Shown here: in pieces, positions 18,888-27,855 of the stretch
Position numbering within the stretch: position 1 is the stretch's first letter
How the letters are laid out: each line of letters starts with the position of its first letter
Assembly (NCBI GenBank): GCA_019911805.1
Contig: JAIOJV010000088.1
Span: forward strand, 1-64,000
Direction: 5' to 3'
Length of the DNA stretch: 64,000 nucleotides
Source of the DNA: Gammaproteobacteria bacterium
GTDB lineage: Bacteria > Pseudomonadota > Gammaproteobacteria > Thiohalobacterales > Thiohalobacteraceae
Translations under genes and position numbers: made by a program
Notes under the pieces: model-generated
Told to the model about the DNA's origin: nothing
The model's database searches: none
What the model saw: the letters and a program-made list of their open reading frames with translations, nothing else

Positions 18888-19198
18888 GGGCCTGTAGCTC
18901 AGTTGGTTAGAGCAGGGGACTCATCAAAGGTGCGTCCATGACCGAAAGGCATGGAATGAACGGGATGAATTCAGGGGAACCGCCACAGCGAGGCTGTCGG
19001 CAATCCTGAGCCAAGCCGGGGGTACACCTCCGGAAGGTGCAGAGACTACCTGAGGACTAGAGCGTCCTTAATGACAGGCTAGAGCGTCCCGCGCCCTAAC
19101 AATCCGGTTGAGGGTGATGAGATAGTCCACTCCCGGTAGAAATATCGGGTACAAAGTGAATCCCTTGGTCCTCGGTTCGAGTCCGAGCGGGCCCACCA
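18888..19198 (+). tRNA. tRNA-Ile(CAU) gene interrupted by a group I intron
   Basis: Exons 18888-18924 and 19159-19198 join to a normal 77-nt tRNA with encoded CCA. The acceptor stem is GGGCCTG/CGGGCCC, the D-arm GCTC...GAGC, the anticodon stem GGGGA/TCCCT with loop CTCATAA, and the T-stem CTCGG/CCGAG with loop TTCGAGT. The anticodon is CAU. The acceptor and anticodon stems fit the elongator-type tRNA-Ile2, in which C34 is converted to lysidine by TilS to read AUA, and do not fit initiator tRNA-fMet (a C1-A72 mismatch is expected there; here it is G1-C72). Elongator tRNA-Met is the alternative. The intron lies between U36 and A37. A TAGAAT -10-like box at 18871-18876 precedes it. Without splicing this tRNA cannot function. 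Confidence 0.93.
18925..19158 (+). ncRNA. group I self-splicing intron in the tRNA anticodon loop (234 nt)
   Basis: The canonical pieces can be paired by hand. P1: the 5' exon CAU pairs with guide GUG at 18930-18932, giving the conserved U-G pair at the splice site. P2: 18936-18954, with a GAAA tetraloop. P3: CGGGA (18961-18965) with TCCCG (19087-19091). P4: TCAGG with CCTGA. P5 has hairpin ACAGC/GCTGT. P6: CCGGGG/CTCCGG. P7: GACTA (19044-19048) with TAGTC (19123-19127). P8: CCCTAAC/GTTGAGGG. P9: CCCGGTA-GAAA-TATCGGG. The last base is G19158, the expected omega-G. An extra hairpin (about 19049-19078) sits between P7 and P3. There is no ORF for a homing endonuclease. A comparable intron is known in Azoarcus tRNA-Ile(CAU). 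The subgroup cannot be fixed by eye. Confidence 0.93.
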
Positions 19199-19273
19199 TC
19201 TCCCGCGAGCCGCATAGCATCAGACGTAGTAGCCGCGTAATGAATCCCGACGTAATGGCACTGCGCGCTGCGC

Positions 19274-19303
19274 GATCCGGCGAGCTAAGTAGCGGATCTT
19301 TTT
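19274..19303 (+). terminator. probable terminator of the tRNA-Ile transcript
   Basis: The stem GATCCG/CGGATC with a 13-nt loop is followed immediately by TTTTT, about 75 nt after the tRNA 3' end. The stem is short (6 bp), so strength is uncertain. Confidence 0.55.
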
Positions 19304-19534
19304 CAAGGTCGCCAGCGACCTTGGCGGAAGTAGTCGGTATTTTTTATACACACACCGCCGTCAAAAACATGACTCCCTGCCGGCTGATCGCACGCCGCTG
19401 AAACGAACTGCTTACATTATTCCAACACGCTGTTTTACATAAAAATTTACCGCGTTGGTTATAAATTAATCACGTTAACGTCCAACCAACAGCAGCGGGT
19501 TCCGGGCGGGTTTGACCCCAAATACTCCACATGG

Positions 19535-19557
19535 TTATCCACAGGATTTGTGGATAA
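19535..19557. promoter_or_regulatory. inverted pair of perfect DnaA boxes
   Basis: TTATCCACA (19535-19543) and TGTGGATAA (19549-19557) both match the strict DnaA-box consensus TTATNCACA. They face each other across 5 bp, next to an AT-rich segment and about 100 bp upstream of uup. They could be a DnaA-controlled promoter or a DnaA-titration site. No dnaA, dnaN or gidA gene is nearby to support a replication origin. Confidence 0.55.
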
Positions 19558-19654
19558 GGGCTCGTCGTACCGAGCCCCTGCGAAGCTGGCATAATGCCGC
19601 GGCACCCGCCCGTCCCGGTCGGCGGCCAATCCCCTCGAGACCTCGTTACCCGTC

Positions 19655-21550
19655 ATGCCCCTGATCTCTCTCACAGGCGTCCAACTCGACTTCGGCGGCC
19701 GCGCCTTGCTGGAGGCCGCCGATCTGAACCTGGAACCGGGTGAGCGCGTCTGCCTGATCGGCCGCAATGGTGCCGGCAAGTCCACGCTGCTGAAACTGAT
19801 CGCCGGCGATCTGCAGCCGGACGGCGGCAGCATCGTGCGGCAACCGGGCCTGCGCTGCGCCCGCCTGACCCAGGACGTACCGGATGCCCTGCGCGGCACC
19901 GCCTTCGACGTGGTCGCCGGCGGGCTGGGTGAGATGGCCCCGCTGCTGTCGCACTACCACACCGCCAGCCTGGCCGTTGCCCAGGCGGCCACACCGGCCG
20001 CCTTGGACGAACTCGCACGGGTGCAGCATGCGCTCGAGAGCCGCGACGGCTGGCGCTGGCAACAGCAGGTCGAGACGGCCGTCTCCCGTCTCCGGCTCGA
20101 TCCCGAGGCGGACTTCGCCAGCCTGTCCGGCGGCCTCAAGCGACGCACCCTGCTCGCCCGTGCCCTGGTGGCCGACCCCGATCTGCTGCTGCTCGACGAG
20201 CCCACCAATCACCTGGACCTGGCCGCCATCGACTGGCTGGAGGAGTTTCTGCTCGGCTTCAAGGGCACCCTGTTGTTCGTCACCCATGACCGCACACTCC
20301 TGCAACGGCTCGCGACCCGCATCATCGAACTCGATCGCGGCCGGCTGACGAGTTGGGATTGCGACTATCCGACCTACCTGGAGCGCAAGCAGGCGGCGCT
20401 GGAGGCGGAATCCCAGCAGAACGCCTTGTTCGACAAACGACTCTCGCAGGAAGAGGCCTGGATACGCCAAGGCATCAAGGCACGACGCACCCGCAACGAG
20501 GGCCGCGTGCGCGCCCTCGAGGCCATGCGGGCGGAGCGCCGCCTGCGGCGCGAACGTGAGGGCACCGCACGTCTGCGGCTGCCGGAGGCGGAACGCTCCG
20601 GACAACTGGTCGCAGAGGTCGAAGGCATTTCCTACGCCTGGGCCGACAAGACCATCGTGCGCGATTTCTCGACCACGCTCATGCGCGGTGACAAGGTGGG
20701 TATCATCGGCCCGAACGGCGCCGGCAAGACCACGCTGCTGCGCCTGCTGCTCGGCGAACTCACGCCCGACCGCGGGCGCGTGCGCCTGGGCACACGCCTG
20801 GAGATTGCCTATTTCGATCAGAACCGCAGCGACATCGATCCGCACAGGAGCGTCCTGGACAACCTCGCCCATGGCCGTGAGAGGATCAGCATCAACGGCC
20901 AGGACCGCCATGTCATTTCCTATCTCCAGGATTTTCTGTTCGATCCCGAGCGTATCCGTCAGCCCGCGGGCACGCTGTCCGGCGGTGAGCGTAATCGGCT
21001 ACTGCTCGCGCGCCTGTTCACCCGCAGCTTCAACGTGCTGGTACTCGACGAACCGACCAACGACCTGGACATGGAAACCCTCGAACTGCTGGAGGAGCGC
21101 CTGCTGGAATACCAGGGTACGCTGCTGCTGGTCAGTCACGATCGCACCTTTCTCGACAACCTCGTCACCAGTACCCTGGTGTTCGAGGGCGATGGCCGCA
21201 TCGGTGAATACGTCGGTGGTTATGCAGACTGGCTGCGGCAACGGGCCGCGCCTCCGGCTGCGGCGCCCGCCCCGAGTCCGGTCCCAGCGACCAAGACCCC
21301 ATCAGCCCCCGCAGCCAGGCCCACCGTGGCCAGCAAGCTCAGCTACAAGGAACAGCGCGAGCTGGAACAGTTGCCGGCCCGCATCGAGTCGCTCGAGGGG
21401 CGCGTGCAGGCGCTGCAGGCCGAGATGAGCGATCCTGCCTTCTACAAACGCGACGGTGACGCCATTGCCGTCGCGCAGACCCGCCTGGCCGAACTCGAGG
21501 TGGAACTGCAGGCCGCCTATGCGCGCTGGGAACTGCTCGAGGCGCGCTGA
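19655..21550 (+). CDS. uup: ABC-F ATPase Uup
   Basis: A 631-aa cytoplasmic ABC-F protein with two ATP-binding domains and no membrane domain. The first has Walker A GRNGAGKS, signature LSGGLKR and Walker B LLLLDEPTNHLDL; the second has GPNGAGKT, LSGGERNR and VLVLDEPTNDLDM. A linker rich in Ala/Pro leads to a C-terminal coiled coil (LSYKEQRELEQLPARIESLE to the end), the DNA-binding extension typical of Uup. Uup is implicated in ribosome-associated and recombination or transposon-excision phenotypes. Downstream is a 354-bp gap, then metH. Confidence 0.93.
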   Translation: MPLISLTGVQLDFGGRALLEAADLNLEPGERVCLIGRNGAGKSTLLKLIAGDLQPDGGSIVRQPGLRCARLTQDVPDALRGTAFDVVAGGLGEMAPLLSHYHTASLAVAQAATPAALDELARVQHALESRDGWRWQQQVETAVSRLRLDPEADFASLSGGLKRRTLLARALVADPDLLLLDEPTNHLDLAAIDWLEEFLLGFKGTLLFVTHDRTLLQRLATRIIELDRGRLTSWDCDYPTYLERKQAALEAESQQNALFDKRLSQEEAWIRQGIKARRTRNEGRVRALEAMRAERRLRREREGTARLRLPEAERSGQLVAEVEGISYAWADKTIVRDFSTTLMRGDKVGIIGPNGAGKTTLLRLLLGELTPDRGRVRLGTRLEIAYFDQNRSDIDPHRSVLDNLAHGRERISINGQDRHVISYLQDFLFDPERIRQPAGTLSGGERNRLLLARLFTRSFNVLVLDEPTNDLDMETLELLEERLLEYQGTLLLVSHDRTFLDNLVTSTLVFEGDGRIGEYVGGYADWLRQRAAPPAAAPAPSPVPATKTPSAPAARPTVASKLSYKEQRELEQLPARIESLEGRVQALQAEMSDPAFYKRDGDAIAVAQTRLAELEVELQAAYARWELLEAR

Positions 21551-21904
21551 ACTCCACCGGCCGTGCCGGCTGCGTCTGTGCACCTGAATCCCATCAAGTT
21601 CTGCGTGGCCGCGGACGTCCCCTGCAGGCGGTCGATGGGCCAGAACGAACGGCTGCCGCAGCGCGACCGGATCAACGCCCGGCTGCGGCATGCGGTCAAC
21701 GCCACTACCACACCCCGGGGCGTGCAGGTCACGCGTGTCCCAGGCTCAGGCACAACACCCCGTACACGGAGTTAGCAGCCGCGAAGTCCGTGTAATAAAG
21801 GTGGTTTCTGCGCCGCAGACCACCGCCGGGAAACGGGTCCGGGTTTGGCAAGCGGGCGCAACCTGCTAGACTGATTTGCTCCACAGCAGCATGCCGCCGA
21901 CATT
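21551..21904. other. 354-bp gap upstream of metH
   Basis: A short open frame at 21563-21775 has no family resemblance and is not accepted. A bulged hairpin GGTGGTTTCTGCG/CGCAGACCACC lies at about 21801-21824. I could not recognise the conserved blocks of a cobalamin or SAH riboswitch in the metH leader, though one might be expected there. Confidence 0.5.
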
Positions 21905-24900
21905 ATGACCCCGCTCAAAGACCTCCTGCGAAGCCGCATCCTCATCCTGGATGGTGCCATGGGCACCATGATCCAGAGCTACAAGCTGGAGGAGGCGGAT
22001 TACCGTGGCGAACGCTTCAAAGACTGGCCCTGTGACCTAAAGGGTAACAACGACCTGCTGTCGCTGACCCAACCGAAGATCATCGGCGACATCCATCGCG
22101 CCTATCTGGAGGCCGGTGCCGACATCCTCGAGACCAACACCTTCAACTCCACGGCCATCTCCATGGCCGATTATCAGCAACAGGACCTGGTCTACGAGCT
22201 GAATCTTGAATCGGCGAAGCTGGCGCGCGCGGCGGCGGATGCCTATGCCACACCTGACAAGCCACGCTTCGTCGCCGGCGTGCTCGGCCCGACCAACCGC
22301 ACCGCCTCGCTATCGCCGGACGTGAACAACCCGGGGTACCGCAACACCAGCTTCGACGAGCTGCGCGATACCTATTACGAGGCGACCAAGGGCCTGGTCG
22401 ACGGCGGCGCCGACATCATCCTCATCGAGACCATCTTCGACACCCTCAACGCCAAGGCGGCGGTGTTCGCGGTGGAGAGTTATTTCGAGGACAGCGGCAG
22501 GCACCTGCCGGTGATGATCTCTGGCACCATCACTGACGCCTCCGGTCGGACGCTGTCCGGCCAGACCGCCGAGGCCTTCTACAACTCGCTGCGCCATGCA
22601 CGCCCGATCTCACTCGGCTTCAACTGCGCGCTCGGCGCCCAGCAACTGCGCGAGCACATCGACGAACTGGCCGGCATCGCCGACTGTGGTGTGAATGCCC
22701 ACCCCAATGCGGGGCTGCCGAACGAGTTCGGTGAATACGACGAATCGCCCGAGGCCATGGCGAAAGAGATCGCCGAGTGGGCACAGGCGGGCTTCCTGAA
22801 CATCATCGGTGGCTGCTGCGGCACCACCCCGGCGCACATCAAGGCCATCGCCGAGGCGGTCGCACCGTTCCCGCCCCGCAAAATCCCGGCGCACGACCAC
22901 ACGTTGCGTCTGGCCGGGCTGGAGCCGTGCAACATCCGCGCGGACTCCCTGTTCGTCAACGTCGGCGAGCGCACCAATGTCACCGGCTCGGCGCTGTTCA
23001 AGAAGATGATTCTCAACGGCGACTACGACAAGGCACTGGTGGTCGCGAGAAGCCAGGTCGAGAACGGCGCACAGATCATCGACATCAACATGGACGAGGG
23101 CATGCTCGACGGCCGCGAGGCCATGGTGACCTTCCTGAACCTGATCGCCGGTGAACCCGACATCTCGCGGGTGCCGATCATGCTGGACTCCTCGAAGTGG
23201 GAGATCCTCGAGGCCGGCCTGAAGTGCATCCAGGGCAAGGGTATCGTCAACTCGATCTCCATGAAGGAAGGCGAGGCCGCGTTCATCGAGCATGCCAGGC
23301 TGTGCCGCAAATACGGTGCCGCAGTCATCGTCATGGCCTTCGACGAGGCCGGCCAGGCCGACACCCAGGCACGCAAGGTGGAGATCTGTGCACGCGCCTA
23401 CAAGATTCTCACGGAACAGGTCGGTTTCCCGCCCGAGGACATCATCTTCGATCCGAACATCTTTGCCATCGCCACCGGCATCGAGGAGCACAACAACTAC
23501 GGTGTGGATTTCATCGAAGCCACGCGCACCATCAAGCAGAACCTGCCGCACGCCAAGATCTCCGGCGGCGTATCCAACGTGTCGTTCTCGTTCCGCGGCA
23601 ACGACTCGGTGCGCGAGGCCATCCACGCCGTGTTCCTGTATCACGCCATCAAGGCCGGCATGGACATGGGCATCGTCAACGCGGGCCAGCTCGCCATCTA
23701 CGCGGAGATCCCTGCCGAGCTGCGCGAGCGCGTCGAAGACGTCGTACTCAACCGTCGTCCGGATGCCACCGAACGCCTGCTGGAGATCGCTGACCGGCAC
23801 AAGGGCGACGGCAGCGGTGCGGAAAAGAAAGAGGATCTTGCCTGGCGTGAACTGCCGGTCATCAAACGCCTGGAACATGCGCTGGTGAAGGGTATCGATG
23901 CCTTCGTCGTGGAGGACACCGAGGAGTGCCGGCAGCAGTTCGCGCGGCCGATCGAGGTGATCGAAGGCCCCTTGATGGACGGCATGAACGTGGTCGGTGA
24001 CCTGTTCGGTGCCGGCAAGATGTTTCTGCCGCAGGTGGTGAAATCCGCGCGCGTAATGAAGAAGGCAGTGGCCTATCTGCTGCCCTATATCGAGGCCGGG
24101 AAGGATGCCGCCGCCAAGGCCAAGGGCAAGATCGTCATGGCCACCGTCAAGGGTGACGTACACGACATCGGCAAGAACATCGTCGGTGTGGTACTACAAT
24201 GCAACAACTTCGAGGTCATCGACCTCGGCGTGATGGTGCCGGCACAGAAGATCCTCGACGCGGCGAAGCAGGAAAATGCCGACATGATCGGCCTGTCCGG
24301 CCTGATCACGCCGTCACTGGACGAGATGGCGCACGTCGCCAAGGAGATGCAGCGCCTGGGTTTCACCATACCCCTGCTGATCGGCGGCGCCACCACCTCG
24401 CGCGTGCACACCGCCGTAAAGATCGAACCCAATTACGGCGCCGCCACCGTCTACGTGAAGGATGCCTCACGGGCCGTGGGCGTGGCGCAGAATCTGGTCA
24501 GCGAAGGCATGTCCAGCGACTACATCGGGAAGATCAAGGCAGAATACGAGAGCGTGCGCGCCATGCACAAAGGCAAGGCACGCAAGACCGACTGGCTGAC
24601 ACTGGCCGACGCACGCGCGAACAAGGTGGCGCTCGACTGGAGCAGCTACACGCCACCCGAGCCGAAATTCCTCGGGCTGAAGGTCTTCGACAACTATTCG
24701 TTGAACGACATCGCCAAGTACATCGACTGGACACCCTTCTTCAAGACCTGGGAGCTGGCCGGCAGCTATCCGAAGATTCTCAAGGATCCGGCGGTCGGCG
24801 AGCACGCACGGCAGCTGTTCGACGACGCCCAGGCCATGCTCAAGCAGATCATCGACGAGGACTGGCTGCAGGCGCGCGGTGTCATCGGACTGTTCCCCGC

Positions 24901-25606
24901 CAACCGGGTGGGCGATGACGATATCGAAATCTATACCGATGCCTCGCGCGCCACGGTGCTCACAACACTGCACCACCTGCGCCAGCAGAACCGCAAGCCG
25001 CCGGGGCGTCCGAACCAGTGTCTGGCGGACTTCGTCGCGCCCAGATCAGCGGGACTCGACGACTACCTCGGTGCCTTTGCCGTCACGGCAGGACTCGGCA
25101 TCGATGCGCACATCCAGCGCTTCCAGGCCGATAACGATGACTACAATGCGATCCTGCTCAAGGCGCTGGCCGATCGGCTCGCCGAGGCGTTCGCGGAACT
25201 CATCCACGCGCGCGTACGGAAGGAATTCTGGGGTTACACGGATGACGAAGGGCTCGCCAACGACGACCTCATTGCCGAGGCCTACCGCGGCATCCGCCCC
25301 GCGCCCGGCTATCCCGCCTGCCCCGACCACACCGAAAAGGCGCTGCTGTGGGCACTGATCGATCCGCTGAACAATGCCGGCATCCAGCTCACCGAGTCCT
25401 TCGCGATGTGGCCCGCCGCCGCCGTCAGTGGCTGGTATTTCAGCCGCCCCGAGGCGCGCTACTTCGGCGTGGGCAAGATCAACCGCGATCAGGTCGAGGA
25501 CTATGCACGCCGCAAGGGGATGTCGGTGGAGAGCGCCGAGCGCTGGCTGGCGCCGGCACTGGGCTACGAGCCGGAGGACGAGGCCCGGGCGGCCGCCACC
25601 GGCTGA
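21905..25606 (+). CDS. metH: Cobalamin-dependent methionine synthase
   Basis: A 1233-aa modular enzyme (E. coli 1227) transferring methyl from 5-methyl-THF to homocysteine. Domain order: a homocysteine-binding barrel ([12 protein letters not shown] at the N-terminus; zinc ligand cysteines in FNCALG and [13 protein letters not shown]), a pterin-binding domain ([15 protein letters not shown]), a B12 cap and cobalamin domain ([14 protein letters not shown] with the axial His), and a C-terminal SAM-binding reactivation domain ([36 protein letters not shown] is in this block). The full length and all four modules appear intact. The start ATG 21905 gives the usual N-terminus. Monocistronic. Confidence 0.98.
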   Translation: MTPLKDLLRSRILILDGAMGTMIQSYKLEEADYRGERFKDWPCDLKGNNDLLSLTQPKIIGDIHRAYLEAGADILETNTFNSTAISMADYQQQDLVYELNLESAKLARAAADAYATPDKPRFVAGVLGPTNRTASLSPDVNNPGYRNTSFDELRDTYYEATKGLVDGGADIILIETIFDTLNAKAAVFAVESYFEDSGRHLPVMISGTITDASGRTLSGQTAEAFYNSLRHARPISLGFNCALGAQQLREHIDELAGIADCGVNAHPNAGLPNEFGEYDESPEAMAKEIAEWAQAGFLNIIGGCCGTTPAHIKAIAEAVAPFPPRKIPAHDHTLRLAGLEPCNIRADSLFVNVGERTNVTGSALFKKMILNGDYDKALVVARSQVENGAQIIDINMDEGMLDGREAMVTFLNLIAGEPDISRVPIMLDSSKWEILEAGLKCIQGKGIVNSISMKEGEAAFIEHARLCRKYGAAVIVMAFDEAGQADTQARKVEICARAYKILTEQVGFPPEDIIFDPNIFAIATGIEEHNNYGVDFIEATRTIKQNLPHAKISGGVSNVSFSFRGNDSVREAIHAVFLYHAIKAGMDMGIVNAGQLAIYAEIPAELRERVEDVVLNRRPDATERLLEIADRHKGDGSGAEKKEDLAWRELPVIKRLEHALVKGIDAFVVEDTEECRQQFARPIEVIEGPLMDGMNVVGDLFGAGKMFLPQVVKSARVMKKAVAYLLPYIEAGKDAAAKAKGKIVMATVKGDVHDIGKNIVGVVLQCNNFEVIDLGVMVPAQKILDAAKQENADMIGLSGLITPSLDEMAHVAKEMQRLGFTIPLLIGGATTSRVHTAVKIEPNYGAATVYVKDASRAVGVAQNLVSEGMSSDYIGKIKAEYESVRAMHKGKARKTDWLTLADARANKVALDWSSYTPPEPKFLGLKVFDNYSLNDIAKYIDWTPFFKTWELAGSYPKILKDPAVGEHARQLFDDAQAMLKQIIDEDWLQARGVIGLFPANRVGDDDIEIYTDASRATVLTTLHHLRQQNRKPPGRPNQCLADFVAPRSAGLDDYLGAFAVTAGLGIDAHIQRFQADNDDYNAILLKALADRLAEAFAELIHARVRKEFWGYTDDEGLANDDLIAEAYRGIRPAPGYPACPDHTEKALLWALIDPLNNAGIQLTESFAMWPAAAVSGWYFSRPEARYFGVGKINRDQVEDYARRKGMSVESAERWLAPALGYEPEDEARAAATG

Positions 25607-25645
25607 CCGCACACCCGGGCCCGCGACGGCATTTTCCGGCGCGTG

Positions 25646-26119
25646 CTAGCCCTGAACCTGCCAGCTGCCGTCCGGCTGGCGGCAGGCGGTGCCGTAGACC
25701 TTCTCCGGCCGGCCACCCACCTGCGCATCGATGGTGTACTCCCGACAGGGTCCGCTCGAGGTCTCGTAGGTCCGGGTCGGCACCACGGTGTACTGATTGC
25801 CGGTATCGGGATTGCGCCATTGCGCCGGAACGCCGGTGCGCACCGTCTCCAGCGTCTGGGCGGTCTTCATACGGTCCACCTCGTCCATGGAATTGCCGAT
25901 TGCCCCGCCGATGGCCGCGCCGGCCAGGGTGCCGGCGATGATCGCCGCCGTGCGGCCGTGCCCGCCGCCGACATTGGAGCCGAGCACCCCACCCAATATC
26001 CCACCGATGACCATGCCGGCCTGTTCCTGCTGACCCTGATTCGTCGCACAGCCCGCCGCCGCGATGGCCGCTGCGAGCGTTGCCATCGCCAGTGTCCCTT
26101 TCAGTGTTTTCCTCGTCAT
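25646..26119 (-). CDS. Glycine-zipper outer-membrane lipoprotein (17-kDa antigen-like)
   Basis: A 157-aa lipoprotein. A signal peptide with lipobox AAAGC puts the lipidated Cys at residue 24. A glycine zipper follows (VIGGILGGVLGSNVGGGHGRTAAIIAGTLAGAAIGGAIGNSMD, in two membrane-like halves). The C-terminal part, RMKTAQTLETVRTGVPAQWRNPDTGNQYTVVPTRTYE, is the pattern of the RT0821/Lpp0805 surface-protein family. The start at 26119 was chosen because GGAG stands 7 nt upstream. Expected role in the outer membrane or envelope; exact function unknown. Confidence 0.85.
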   Translation of the reverse strand: MTRKTLKGTLAMATLAAAIAAAGCATNQGQQEQAGMVIGGILGGVLGSNVGGGHGRTAAIIAGTLAGAAIGGAIGNSMDEVDRMKTAQTLETVRTGVPAQWRNPDTGNQYTVVPTRTYETSSGPCREYTIDAQVGGRPEKVYGTACRQPDGSWQVQG

Positions 26120-26211
26120 CGCCTTACTCCTGTGTAGCCGTGAAACCCCGCGGGCCCTGGGATTGAGTATAGGAAAGCGGGGCGTGACCATGTACGCCCG
26201 GCACTACCCGG

Positions 26212-26766
26212 TCACGGCGCGCGCCGCAGGGCCCGCAGTTCGTCCAGCAGGCCGGTATCATCCCATTCGCGACTGCCCACCGCGCGGTGGGTGATACGGC
26301 CCGCAGGATCGATGATGTAAGTGGTCGGCAGGCCGGTCACCGGGTATGCCTCGATCACCTTGGCCTGGGCATCGAACAGCAGGGGAAAATCCACCGGATA
26401 GTCGGCCAGAAAGAGGAACACCGTGTCCGCGTCTTCACCGACGTTGACACCCAGGAAGACGATCCCCTCGTCCTTGACCTGTTCCCAGCCACGCTGCATG
26501 GACGGCATCTCGGCGCGGCACGGCGGGCACCAGGTGGCCCAGAAATTCAACACCACCACCTGGCCCCGGTAGTCCGACAGCTTGTGCAGCTGGCCATCGA
26601 GATCTGGCAGTTCGAAATCCGGTGCGAGCCGGGGTGTCTGCGCCGGATGCAGGGCCTGGGCCGCCGCGGGCTCGGCGGCGGCCGGCGCAGACGCGAGCGC
26701 CAGCAGCGCACAACAGAATGCATACAACAGCCTGCCCGGCAAACCCTCTGCAGACGTCATGGTCAT
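26212..26766 (-). CDS. TlpA-like thioredoxin-fold protein (exported)
   Basis: About 184 aa. An N-terminal signal peptide (LLYAFCCALLALASAPAAAEP) leads to a TlpA/ResA-like domain: APDFELPDLDGQLHKLSDYRG, active site NFWATWCPPCRAEMP (CPPC), the cis-Pro region VTGLPTTYIIDPAGRI. The likely function is periplasmic thiol-disulfide reduction, for example in cytochrome c or metal-site maturation. The start at 26766 has GGAGG 7 nt upstream. Its ATG overlaps the stop codon of the upstream exported protein (ATGA), so the two are translationally coupled. Confidence 0.88.
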   Translation of the reverse strand: MTMTSAEGLPGRLLYAFCCALLALASAPAAAEPAAAQALHPAQTPRLAPDFELPDLDGQLHKLSDYRGQVVVLNFWATWCPPCRAEMPSMQRGWEQVKDEGIVFLGVNVGEDADTVFLFLADYPVDFPLLFDAQAKVIEAYPVTGLPTTYIIDPAGRITHRAVGSREWDDTGLLDELRALRRAP

Positions 26767-27404
26767 GGTGTCGCCTCCGCTGTGGCATCCTCGTCGGGTG
26801 CGCAACGCATCCCTGCCAGGGTCGCGGTATGCCGTTCGCCGCCCTGGTTCCAATGAATGACGAGATCAAAACTGTCACCCGGCGCAAGGTCGAAGACCGA
26901 CATGCCCCAGTTGTAATCACCGGCATGGTAGGTCTGATGGGTCGGATACAGGGCCCACTCGAATGCGATGCGTGCCGACTGCGGCACCCCACGCTCTGCC
27001 CAGACCTCCGCCCAGTCCTCGCGGGTCTTCATCCCACGCGCCTGCCCGCCAGCCTGTGCGACCCAGTCCCGCAGGTCGTACTCGATCACGGCGGGTGCCG
27101 CGGGTGGTGACAGGTTCTTGAAGACGGTCTGGAAAACACAAGCTTGCGCAATCAGCTCGACGTCCGCGCGGGAAAAACCGCGCGCCAGAAAGAACGCACG
27201 GGACTGGTCCGGCAGACGTTGCACCAAGCGCAGCGACATCCCCGGCGCGCGCCATTCCCAGAACGGCAGCTGCGCATCCGCATCGGTACCGGTGATGAGT
27301 TCGGCGCAGGCGTTGGCCGACACGAGTAAAGCGGCGGCCGGCACAATCGCCAGGCCGCCGCTCATGACATGCTGTCGTCGTGGAGTGGGCATGGCCGCCA
27401 TCAT
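26763..27404 (-). CDS. Exported protein of unknown function, coupled to a TlpA-like protein
   Basis: About 213 aa. Not recognised. After a basic start (MPTPRRQHV) comes a hydrophobic export segment ending in SANACAELITG. The mature part contains FWEWRAPGMSLRLVQRLPDQSRAFFLARGFS, QACVFQTVFKN, IEYDLRDW and TYHAGDYNWGMSVFDLAPGDSFDL. Aromatic residues and His (HQTYHAG, IHWNQGGERHTAT) are frequent, and there are at least two mature Cys residues. Translational coupling to the thioredoxin-like gene suggests that the thioredoxin acts on this protein or on a shared partner; that is inference. The start is uncertain: in-frame ATGs lie at 27404, 27401 and 27392. Confidence 0.75.
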   Translation of the reverse strand: MMAAMPTPRRQHVMSGGLAIVPAAALLVSANACAELITGTDADAQLPFWEWRAPGMSLRLVQRLPDQSRAFFLARGFSRADVELIAQACVFQTVFKNLSPPAAPAVIEYDLRDWVAQAGGQARGMKTREDWAEVWAERGVPQSARIAFEWALYPTHQTYHAGDYNWGMSVFDLAPGDSFDLVIHWNQGGERHTATLAGMRCAPDEDATAEATP

Positions 27405-27520
27405 AGTACAGCCCTGCAGCGAAGGCACCTGGCGGCATTGACAGCGCCGCGGCGTACTCCGACAGTAGCACGAACAGCCGGCTGCGCCGGTCACGAGACC
27501 ATCCGGAGTAAACCCATCCG

Positions 27521-27778
27521 ATGCTGCTCCTACACGCATGCGCACGCGGCGGGCCGACCCACGAGCGCCGTGGTATTTCGATCTGGGTGGATGCCGTCGA
27601 TACCGCTCAGGCGCAGCGTCAGGCCACGCAGGCGCTGACGACCGCGGGCTGGGAGCTGCTGGACATCGACAGTATCATGACAACAACCGCCGATGATTAT
27701 TTTCGCACCTGCCCCAGCCAGCAGGCCTTCGAACGCGCCCGGGTCCACGGCATCGCCTGGCGGTTCGACGACGAATAG
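27521..27778 (+). CDS. Small conserved-looking protein of unknown function
   Basis: 85 aa. Not recognised. The body ISIWVDAVDTAQAQRQATQALTTAGWELLDID and DDYFRTCPSQQAFERARVHGIAWRFDD looks like a folded alpha/beta protein, with codon use like its neighbours. GGAG is found about 10 nt before the ATG. It is divergent from the exported protein gene, with a gap of about 120 bp. No partner is visible downstream. Confidence 0.6.
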   Translation: MLLLHACARGGPTHERRGISIWVDAVDTAQAQRQATQALTTAGWELLDIDSIMTTTADDYFRTCPSQQAFERARVHGIAWRFDDE

Positions 27779-27855
27779 CTTCATGCGCTGCCAACGGCCG
27801 TCGACCTGATTCCCACACACCGACTGCCGCATCATGCACGCCGCCAGGAGGTATC

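Larger units (their letters stand above)
19199..19654. other. 456-bp intergenic region between tRNA-Ile and uup
   Basis: No gene seen. From left to right it holds a terminator-like hairpin (19274-19303), a second hairpin CAAGGTC/GACCTTG (19304-19323), an AT-rich stretch at about 19405-19475 that stands out from its GC-rich surroundings, and a perfect inverted DnaA-box pair (19535-19557). Confidence 0.7.

Noticed and set aside
19156-19401. 81-codon frame beginning inside the tRNA 3' exon
   Set aside because: It starts in the tRNA and runs through the terminator hairpins; no protein-like pattern.
19405-19557. Chromosomal replication origin
   Set aside because: Only two DnaA boxes and no dnaA, dnaN, gidA or rpmH context; reported only as a DnaA-box pair.
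21563-21775. Small frame between uup and metH
   Set aside because: No start signal or family resemblance; the region looks like a metH leader.
21551-21904. Cobalamin or SAH riboswitch before metH
   Set aside because: The conserved B12-box or SAH-aptamer blocks could not be recognised; a covariance-model search (Rfam cobalamin and SAH models) would decide.
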